DNA of 64,000 nucleotides. Source: Byssochlamys sp. IMV 00236 (lineage: Eukaryota > Ascomycota > Eurotiomycetes > Eurotiales > Thermoascaceae). Each line of letters begins with the position of its first letter. Within the stretch, counting starts at the first letter, position 1. Location: assembly GCA_001931875.2 (NCBI GenBank), contig MSJH02000788.1, positions 1 to 64,000 of the forward strand, in the 5' to 3' direction. Shown one piece after another: positions 55,288-64,000 of this stretch. The position numbers were made by a program, and so were the translations under genes. A model generated the notes under the pieces. It was not told the DNA's origin. It searched no databases and was given only the letters and a program-made list of their open reading frames with translations.

Positions 55288-56747
55288 CTTAGGCTATCTC
55301 CTCTCCACCATCCCTGATCGCGAACAGCTCGAGGGGACTTGGGCAATATGTCTGAGTGTATCATTGTCCAAGATACCCAATGGCTCTGCTACTCCTCACC
55401 ATTTCCGATATATGATCTTATGACAGTCAATACGAAATTAAACCATCTATGTTCATGCCATTGTCACCATTTGCCGTAAACCTCCAAGTGTGATTACCAG
55501 CAGCCCATCCGGAGCAAGGATACGAACTCTAGTCGATGCGGCTTCAAGTTGATTACAAGGTCACGGTATTTATAGTCGCTTCAGTATACGTCTGTCATGG
55601 AAACATAGCTGACGTCGGATCGCTATAAATAGTAACATAGTATCGTTTCGAATATGGTCCTGCAGGACTCGTTAATCTGTAAGCCAATGTTTTAAAATTG
55701 TTGTTGTATAGGAATATTGTAACCACATCCAGCTAATCTACAACCAGGAGGTCTTAACTATGCAAGGTAGACAGGATTCTCTGTGTAAGTCCATGTGAGC
55801 TCGTCAAGGTGTGGATATTTACTAGAAGCGGCGTGCCGGATAAGGAACGATAGGGGGGAGTTGGTCGGCGGGTTACTGATAAGCAGGCACGACTCGAGAT
55901 AGCTGGATGGCCTCCCGATCCGGGTGCTGGTAGGGCAATCCAGTGCTCGTGCTACACAGTATCTTAGCCTCTTTTGACTTCTCTCTCATTTCTCTTTAAA
56001 ATGACCATGATCCGAATCCATCTGTCTTAGTCGCGCGTGGGCCGAAGCTTCTTCCCATGGGGTTCCAGTTGCACCAAAGTTAAGCGTGACACCGCCCGGC
56101 GGGTGCTTCTTCCACCCCGGCAGTGCAAGTCACCCGATAACTCCATCCTGCCATCTCTCTCGTCCCCGCGACGATCCAAGATCCTGAGTCAGAGGCCTCA
56201 TTTGGAGCGATAGGGTGGTGAGCCCGTCAACCCGGATAGGTACTTGAAACCACCACATCCCGCCAGACCTACAGCCCACGGCCGAACGCACGGGTGCCAC
56301 CTTTCAGGCTTCAGCTCACTTACTGCGGCGATCCTTCAGGAAGGAACTCCGCATAAGAGAGCCGTCGTTCTGGTTATACAGTTCCAGGCTGTCCTGAGCT
56401 GAACGCAGTGACATTCTAGGACTGTGATCCAGCTGAAACTGGTTCCTCTTTAAGTGATCATCTTCCCCGGACAGCGGGTGGCTATCAGAATCCAGATTCC
56501 CCGCGCGGCACGAGTCTCTACCACAACCTCAACCCACGCAACATCTCTCAGAAAGAGCTTTACGAGGATTTCCAGTCTTCAAATCGCTCTCGTACGCTGG
56601 TACTAGAGTTCCGATAGAGTTCCGACTACCCGCCCAGAAGAAAATCCGCCAGCACCTCTTATTAGGCCTCCGGAGGCTGACGGTACAACGCCCCCTTCCA
56701 GGCAAGACGTGCAGGACATAGCATACATAAGGGAAAGAGCCGACATC
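55288..56747. other. Intergenic; upstream region of Yippee gene
   Basis: 1.46 kb without a convincing frame. A GC-richer part at about 56040-56350 probably belongs to the promoter or leader of the Yippee gene. Confidence 0.4.
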
Positions 56748-57165
56748 ATGGGTCTCTCGTACAACGTCTACCTCACTTCGAATAAGATTTTTGGGTGCAA
56801 GCACTGCAAAACGCACTTGGCGGACTACAACGATATCATCAGCCGGGTAAGCAGGCCTCCAGTGTCTTTTGTATGACTGGCCGTTTGGTCGGTTCCACGG
56901 GAGCTTTCGCTGATTGCTCTTGGATGTCTAGAATTTCCGCGGTCAGCATGGTAAAGCGTACTTGTTCAACACAGTAGTCAACATCACCCAAGCCGAGGCC
57001 GTCGAACGCAACATGACGACTGGTCGACATGTGGTCCGAGACATCGCCTGCAGGCAGTGCAAAGAGACGGTAGGGTGGAAATATGACAAAGCATACGAAG
57101 GCAGTGAGAAGTACAAGGAAGGGAAATTCATCCTAGAAGAGGAGCTACTCTGCGTGGTGTGCTAG
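56748..57165 (+). CDS. Yippee family zinc protein
   Basis: Two exons (56748-56846, 56932-57165) give 110 aa. The Yippee domain fills the protein: FGCKHCKTHLADYNDIISR, NFRGQHGKAYLF, VNITQAEAVERNMTTGRHVV, DIACRQCKETVGWKYDKAYE, SEKYKEGKFILEEE. The zinc ligands are the two CxxC pairs CKHC and CRQC. Yeast Moh1 and animal YPEL proteins belong here; they bind the GID/CTLH ubiquitin ligase environment or act in stress response, but the exact job is not settled. The length is normal, the start is the first ATG and the intron is short (85 bp). No signal peptide. Confidence 0.93.
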
Positions 57166-59125
57166 AAGCACGGCTATCTGCGGAAGGGCTCGCTCGAGAG
57201 ACTCCCAGGGAGCCCAGATTGGAATGAACCTTCGTTGGCGCTCAGGACGAAATACGATTCAACAATCCCATCAGACCTTCTGGAAGGCGCAATAACTTGA
57301 TTTCGTTTCGGTGGATGGTCCGGACGAAGGCGTTTGAGGGAAACATGCACCTTCATCAGAACATTCGGAGTTGACTGGAAGACTTGGAGGCTTGAGATTT
57401 AGGCGCGATTTGACGTTTAGCTTGGTGAAATCATGAACTCTCCCACTGTTACTCTCACATCGTCATGGACGATTTACATGTCAGTCTTGCATTTTCATGT
57501 TGTTCCATCCTGGGATTATAGATTTTCGCAACAGCTTTGGATTCCAAAAATCTTCAGTTCATTATATCAGAATGAACGCTTGTTAGGATGCCGGACTACT
57601 TGTAACTCCGACGAGGCAGCAAGGGAACTTGATATATGCGTAATATGAATGAAATATCATCGATACTCCCTGTGCGAGCATATCTTGCGGCCGGGGCCGG
57701 ATAAGCAGAGGGTTAGTGATAGGACCTATAATCCCAGCCGTCGTTAGGGACTATGTAGTAGTCTTATCAAGGCAGTATAAATATCTCCTGAGACTTGACC
57801 CCTATAACTCCATCAAGGCGTGATGGTCGGTCGTGAATTAACTAACCGACAAAGCTTCGGCTCTGTCCGTCCAACGCCTGTCACACGCAAGTACTCTTAA
57901 CAATCCCGTCCATCCCCTAACTCACTCCTTCGGGCTTAGAAGCAAACGCACTGCCCCTCCCCCGCACTTTTTCTTTTGCTTTTCAGCCAACCCTGCAAAG
58001 GAATGACGCTTCGCTTCGATCATTTGGTCGTAGTTCATAGAGTGAAAATGCACATGCAGGAGAAGATTATTGGTCTCTCATACGATACAACATTCAGCCT
58101 TGAGAAGGTTGAATCAATTTCTTGCCTGGATGGGTTACCTAGCTGAGAAGGGGGAAAAAACGGAATAATCTCGGTCCGAGAAGTAATCAAATACCTAGTA
58201 TCAAACAACCCTTTTCGGGACACAAAAAAAAAGGCGCCAAATAAGGAACAAGTACGTACTACTTTTCGCGGTAATTAGCTAGTAGTAGTAAATGAAGGAT
58301 TGGGAGGTGACTGTCGAATACTCGCGATTACTGGATCGATCGGACTCCATGTGGACATTCGGGATGAAATGCGAAGTGGCCCAACTGGGGCACTTCGGAG
58401 GAAACGCCGGATGGCCAAGAAATGATGGTAGTGATGGTGGTCATGGATAGATGCGGCAATAATGCGTGAAGTTGAGAATAATATGTTGGATACAACTGCA
58501 TTTCTGTTTTGATACTATAAGTCAGATCGGGATTGTTGCCGATATAAAGATTGATCTTACTACTTACACTAATTATCATCTTAGCCCAAGAGCAGGGGTC
58601 TTTCTCCTAAGTAAATACCGTATAATACATCATGGTTCCAACTTCCTAGAGTGCCCCGGGTTCCCCGCTTCGGGATCCAGAGAATGGTTTGCTTGGATCC
58701 CAGAACCGCAGACTCCTGTAGATCGGTCATCGTATCCCAAGAAGAAAAAAAGTTCAAGTTCCAGAGCCGAGGGATCAACCCCGCTTCCCGCACCTCCGCA
58801 GATCCGTCTCGCTGGGATATAAAGATCGCATGGGACAATAACACGCCTGGGGCGCTTGCTGTCTGAGAAAATTCGTCGCTATTTCCTTTCATTGGTGGCC
58901 CTTGGGATCTCTGCTGCGAGCTTCTAACACAGCCCGCGCCAAGATTTCCTGACTGTACTCTCTCCTTCTCTCTCTCTCTCTCTCTCTCTCTTCGGCTCGG
59001 AGGTTGCGTAGCTTAACTATCAGGCTCGTGACTTGTATCAGCGAACTGTTGGAGGATCAGGTTTTCCAAGGAAATCAGTGATACTTGAAAACAGCGGAGT
59101 TCGAACTCTGTGACAGATTAGGAAA
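57166..59125. other. Long intergenic stretch with a CT microsatellite
   Basis: No gene recognised. The promoter of the alcohol dehydrogenase probably lies in the last several hundred bases. Confidence 0.4.
58967..58991. repeat. (TC)n microsatellite
   Basis: An almost uninterrupted TC run about 135 bp before the alcohol dehydrogenase start; pyrimidine tracts of this kind are common in fungal promoters. Confidence 0.9.
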
Positions 59126-60552
59126 ATGGCCACCAAAGATACGATGAAGGCTGTCGTCTTTCACGGCCCAAAGAAGGTTGCTCTTGAGGAACGCCCAGTC
59201 CCCAAGATCCAGGACCCCACAGATATCATTGTCAAGGTGTCATATTCGGCGTTGTGCGGCAGGTAAGTAGAGATATGTTCCGTGTCCGGATGGTCTGCAA
59301 GCGACATCATATCCAAAAGGTCAGAAATTGCTAACTGAGGGGTAGCGAACTCCATGTGTACCGCGGTCACCAGAAGTCAGCACCAGGCTTCATTATGGGC
59401 CACGAGTTTACCGGTGAAGTGGTCGAGGCTGGCAGCGCAGTGAAGACAGTGAAGAAGGGAGATAGGATTGTGACTCCTTTCACGGTTTCTTGGTATGTAA
59501 CCATCAGCCGCAGTCGATATAGAGTAAACGGGAGAGATGCTATAAGTAGCTGTCTGTTGGACTTGCGGGGATTTAAACTAGTGGGGGATGACAGATCTTT
59601 GAGGACCTTGGTTGCTAACGTCAGTCCATTTTAAAAACAATAGCGGCGAATGCTACTACTGCAAGCACGGCTTCTCCTCTCGATGCGAGAAGTGTCTTCT
59701 CTTCGGCTGCCCTCTGCTGGACGGAGGTCAGGCTGAATATGTGAGTGACCTCAACCATCATATTCCGGTTATTGCTTCTCAAACAGATACTAATCAAGTT
59801 CCTCATAGGCTAGAATTCCTCTCGCTGATGGAACCGTCATGAAGGCCCCCGAGGGCATTGACGAGAAGGCCCTTGTCCTCATGGCCGACATCTTCCCCAC
59901 CGGGTACTTTGCCGCTGCGAATGCTTTCAAGGAGTTCAAGAGAGAGGAGGTCGCCGATCTCACTGTGGTCCTCATCGGATGCGGACCGGTTGGTCTCTGT
60001 GCACTGATCAATGCACTCGAGTACAAGCCCAAGCATCTGCTTGCTGTCGACTCTGTGCCTTCGAGACTTGACCTTGCCAAGTCTCTCGGTGCTGAACCCT
60101 GGAACTTCCAGACTGACAGGCCAGGACTCGATAAGCGAGTCAAGGAGCTGACAGACGGACGCGGCGCGGACGTTGTTATTGAAGTCGTCGGACTGAGCCC
60201 TGCCCTGAGAACTGCTTTCGACCTGCTTCGACCGTGGGGAACTATCAGCAGTGTGGGAGTGCACAATGCAGAGATCCCGTGGACCGGAAACGAGGCCTAC
60301 GGTAAGAACCTGAAGCTGCAGATGGGCCGCTGTCCCGTCAGATCCATCTTTCCTCAAGCGTTGGAGATGCTGAAGAAAAACCAACACAAGCTGGGGTAAG
60401 TGACCTGGAAACCCTGGGTGCGATTCATCGAGCTAACGAATATAACCAGATTCATGGCAGACAAGGTCATGCCTCTCAGCCAGGCCGTGGAGGGATACGA
60501 TCTCTTTGATAATATGAAAGCTCAGAAGGTTATCTTCGAGGCCGACAAATAA
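59126..60552 (+). CDS. Zinc-dependent alcohol dehydrogenase (MDR family)
   Basis: Five exons (59126-59262, 59346-59492, 59644-59740, 59809-60395, 60450-60552) give 356 aa. Catalytic zinc residues are C44, H65 and E66 (SALCGSELHV, GHEFTGEV). The structural zinc cysteines C95, C98, C101 and C109 are in CGECYYCKHGFSSRCEKC. The nucleotide fold motif is VVLIGCGPVGLCAL, followed by VDSVPSRLDLAKSLGA. It oxidises or reduces an alcohol/aldehyde with NAD(P); the substrate is not identifiable, and members close to this layout include formaldehyde- and polyol-type dehydrogenases. No neighbour suggests a pathway. Codons are C-ending biased in exon 4, implying decent expression. No signal peptide. Confidence 0.93.
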
Positions 60553-61876
60553 AAAGCTTTCGCGCTCTCTGCAATATATTCAACGTTGCAGAGTTGTTTG
60601 AGCTGGTCTGCGTATCTGTCTGTTGGTAAATTACAATAGCAAGGCCAAGGCTCAGCCTATCTAATGAGAATTATGTGAAACTTGTATATTACCAGCCAAA
60701 TATTCGTCATCATGCATACGTAGCAAGCTCAAAAGATGTCCTGCATGTATGGATATCGATTCAGATCGGGTATTTCTCGGCGTATATCGCAGTAAAGCCT
60801 CCGCCAGCGACCTGGATCTTGAGCATTCAAGCTCTCGGTTCACGTCATGAACAAGGAACCTAATAATCAAGAGATAATCCGGCACGGTGATTTGAGGAAG
60901 CGGAACGGACCAGCATTTGTTTAACTAACAGGGATAAGCGGTTGAAACGCGGATCTACACCAACGCCGGTCAGAAGCAGAAAGAACAAAGCGGGGTTAGC
61001 TCGAATTGCTCGATTAATCCCTCCTCTCGCTTGCACATGGCGGGCGCAGCTTCGAGAAAAGAGGGAGAGAGGCGTGTGTCTATAACCAAAGTGTGGCGGG
61101 AAGAAAGCTAGTTTATTTAGCTGGTCTCCGGAGGCGGACAAGAAGACCGTGGGACCATGTACTGGTACTGTACATAATGAGTAGAGAACACGCTGAAACG
61201 GATTATCCAGTTAATAAGAAAAGGACCAAAGCAGTATACATTGGTGTTGGATGAAAAGAATAGGCTGAGAATAGACAGATGGTCATTGACAGAAGAAGAA
61301 GATGAAACATGCAAGCTCAGCAAGTTGTTCCTTCTGCGCGCTCACGCCTCCCACCACCAGCGCCCTCACTCTTCTCCATCCTCTCCGCCGCCTCCTCATC
61401 CTCACCTCTCACCTCCTCCTACCCACCCACATCTCTCTTCAACCACGCTTCTTTCATCCTCATCCTCTTTATCCCATCCTCTCCTCCTCTTCCTCCCTCA
61501 GCAACCCTTCTCTCCCCGCCGACTCTCCTCCCGAATCCTCTCCGTCGTCATTCTCCGCCCGCCACTTCTCCGATTCTCTATCCACCTTACGACCACCTCT
61601 CACCTCATCCCCCTCTTGCTTTGTGCCGGTATGTCCATATTTTCTTTATATCCGATCTTGTATCCGGAAACTTGCGTGCTGTTGTGTCTTTGAAGCACAG
61701 TGTCGCAGTTTCATGCTGTCGATAAGCAAATGCGCATTTTGGACTCGTTTGACCGTTCTTCATCTGCGGTGCCTCCAAACATCTGACGGCAGACACTGAT
61801 CGGTCCTCCACCAGAATTACCCATCTTATCGTCGATCAAAGCTTATATATTTCGATAATTTGTCATTCTGTCAACA
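60553..61876. other. Intergenic; pyrimidine-rich leader of the KH gene
   Basis: A strongly CT-rich stretch at about 61335-61620 precedes the KH gene and is open in several frames, giving Ser/Pro/Leu-rich artefacts. It is probably a transcribed leader, perhaps with an intron and upstream ATGs. No gene is called. Confidence 0.45.
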
Positions 61877-63057
61877 ATGGCTACTACCGAGACCAACGAG
61901 AACCCCGCCGTCGTGGATGAAACCCTCAATGATTCCTTTAACCGCGTCAACCTGGGTCAGCAGGCTGACTTGGAAGGCGTTCCCAAAACCGACGAGGAAT
62001 ATGCGCAGTCGATGCTCACCCTGCGCGCTATCGTGTCCTCGAAGGAAGCAGGCGTTATTATCGGCAAGGCTGGCAAGAATGTCGCGGATCTGCGCGAGGA
62101 GACTGGTGTCAAGGCTGGAGTGAGCAAGGTCGTGCAGGGTGTCCATGACCGTGTCTTGACAGTCACCGGTCCCCTCCAAGGTGCTGCGAAAGCCTATGCG
62201 ATTGTAGCCAAGGGTCTCCTCGAGGGTGCCCCTCAGCTAGGCATGGGGGGCATTGTTGCGAACAACGGGACTCACCGTAAGTGGACTGTTACTCGATTTC
62301 ATTCTAGCATTGACATGCAAATCATCACTATCTTTGAATACGAACTGATTCGGGTACAGCTGTTCGTCTGCTCATCTCTCATAATCAGATGGGAACCATT
62401 ATCGGACGCCAGGGTCTCAAGATCAAGCATATCCAAGATGTATCCGGAGTGCGCATGGTGGCACAGAAGGAGATGCTACCTCAGTCAACTGAGCGAATTG
62501 TTGAAGTCCAGGGGACCCCAGAAGGTATCGAGAAGGCTGTCTGGGAAATCGGAAAGTGTCTAATCGATGATTGGGAACGGGGAGCCGGTACTGTTCTGTA
62601 CAACCCTGCAGTTCGTGCCTCCACTGGTCCAGGAACACTCAATGGTCTCGGAGGATCCTCCTCCATTGGTGGTAGCTACGGTCGTCCGTACAATCGTACT
62701 GGAAATGGTGCGGATTTCAGTGACCAGACTGGTGGCTACAGCAGACGCTCCAACTCCGACGCTGGCAGCCGCGGCATTCCTCTTGTCACTGAAGACGGCG
62801 AGGAAGTTCAGACCCAGAATATCAGCATCCCTTCAGACATGGTCGGGTGCATCATCGGTCGGGGCGGCAGCAAGATCAGCGAGATCCGACGGAGCTCGGG
62901 CGCTCGTATTTCCATTGCCAAAGCTCCCCACGACGAGTCTGGCGAACGCATGTTTACGATCATGGGCAGCGCCCAGGCTAACGAGAAAGCCTTGTATCTC
63001 TTGTATGAGAATCTCGAGGCTGAGAAGATGCGCCGCAGCCAGCAGCCGCAGGAGTGA
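61877..63057 (+). CDS. Triple-KH RNA-binding protein (Pbp2/Rnc1-like)
   Basis: Two exons (61877-62276, 62360-63057) give 365 aa. Three KH domains, each with its GxxG loop, are visible: KH1 (RAIVSSKEAGVIIGKAGKNV), KH2 (LLISHNQMGTIIGRQGLKI, interrupted at its start by the intron) and KH3 (IPSDMVGCIIGRGGSKISEI). A Gly/Ser/Tyr-rich linker lies between KH2 and KH3. Proteins of this layout bind pyrimidine-rich RNA; S. pombe Rnc1 stabilises MAPK phosphatase mRNA, and yeast Pbp2 interacts with the Pbp1 poly(A) factor. Targets here are unknown. The 5' leader is CT-rich, so self-binding is conceivable but only a guess. Confidence 0.93.
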
Positions 63058-64000
63058 GAGACCTATTGGTGCATGTGACAGACGGCGCTTCTATATCAAC
63101 ACCCTCTCGTCACGCTTCATGGTCTAGTGCCCTATGTCCTGGGCGTGTGTCCGTCAGAAGCTATCCATGGCTCACTGCGACCATTATCGGCTGTTTTTCT
63201 AAAAAGTGATTCCCATTTCCAACCATTATTTTATTGCCACTATGCGGTGTCTTGATATTCTTAGACGAGGTCCTCGCTCGACGCGACTGTCATTATTTGA
63301 CGACGCCACCGCGGCCATTTTAGCCTCCCGGTAATTCACATTATCGGACTCCAGTTGCAAGACTCGCCTGGCCACGTCTTCAGTGCAAGGCTTCAGGCCA
63401 TCTTATCAGGCTCGTCGCCTCTTGAGGCATTTTCTCTCCTCGACCCGTCTTCTCTCCTTCCTTCCGCTACCTTTCCCCTAATCATCGTTATCCGCAAACA
63501 ATACGCCTGGGCGTTTGACGCTCCAAGAAAATTCACTACTGTCTCCAGTCTCCCTTCTATTCCTTTGTCCGTGAACGCACGCCGATCCTTGAATTTCTCC
63601 ACCTTTTTCTCCTGTCTCATCCAAGCTCTACCTATCGTCTCCTACTTGATCTCTGAATGTCCTTGCGCTACCTGCACCTCACGCACGAAAAAATATAGTC
63701 TCCGTCGACTCATCCCCGACCACTCTCACTTCATGTCACTCATCTTCCCCCATGCCATTGGACGTGGATGCCCAGGAATATTCTCTTTTGCCATGACAGT
63801 CACAAACAGACAAACCGTTACGAAAGATGTCACCATCTGACCTGATGTGGAGAACGGGATTGAACGGTAGACAATCAATATGACCTATAATCAATAATAA
63901 ATGCAGAGTCATGTTTGTCAGGAAACAGCTCGAAACGTAGGTGGCGTTGGTAGCTCAATAAGAAGGCGGTAGGGCTGAAAGTACCTCCAGTCTTAATGGT
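63058..64000. other. 3' region of KH gene and window edge
   Basis: A 161-codon plus-strand frame (63355-63840) has no recognisable domain and is probably untranslated sequence. The final bases are too short to judge. Confidence 0.4.

Noticed and set aside
61241..61799. Plus-strand frames of 138-165 codons before the KH gene
   Set aside because: All three frames are open over one CT-rich tract and give Ser/Pro/Leu artefacts; treated as leader.

Overview
The window looks like nuclear DNA of a filamentous ascomycete, most likely a Eurotiales fungus of the Aspergillus type. The reasons are short introns (about 43-200 bp, GT-AG with CTAA/CTGAC-like branch points and one probable GC-AG), a Zn(II)2Cys6 regulator, fungal housekeeping proteins (Stb3, Efg1, Tpt1, Sea4/Mios, PAS kinase, cobalamin-independent methionine synthase), F-box and kinase family members typical of Aspergillus genomes, and scattered small repeats. 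Exon joins were made by hand, checking reading phase across every intron; no alignment or RNA evidence was available.

Layout. 1-6 kb: an Stb3-like gene (minus), then a gene-free stretch with simple repeats. 6.2-10.2 kb: a family III CoA-transferase and a small NTF2/SnoaL-like protein (both plus). 10.3-15.8 kb: an apparent aromatic-catabolism group, made of a 790-aa Zn2Cys6 activator transcribed divergently from an alpha/beta hydrolase resembling 3-oxoadipate enol-lactonases, which converges on an intradiol ring-cleavage dioxygenase with all four iron ligands. Ring opening followed by lactone hydrolysis is the natural reading. 16.5-21 kb: a repeat-rich accessory island with a 378-bp pogo-like MITE, a 2.2-kb element bounded by 210-230-bp inverted repeats that encloses an F-box-like gene, and a second F-box gene. 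22-23.6 kb: two small doubtful genes and a tRNA-derived SINE-like copy.

23.7-37 kb is a conserved core: Tpt1 (tRNA splicing), Sea4/Mios (TORC1 signalling), Efg1 (18S rRNA maturation, divergent from Sea4), a secreted GH35 beta-galactosidase, and an F-box/LRR protein ending in a CaaX prenylation box. 40-49.5 kb carries a PAS-domain protein kinase, a broken kinase fragment and a TBC (Rab-GAP) protein. 50.4-63 kb carries methionine synthase, a WGxF-motif trafficking protein, a Yippee protein, a zinc alcohol dehydrogenase and a triple-KH RNA-binding protein.

The best candidates for something not already described are the inverted-repeat element that carries an F-box gene, and the three-gene dioxygenase/hydrolase/regulator locus, whose two control regions share the motif CGGATCGA. 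The rest is mostly ordinary fungal chromosome.
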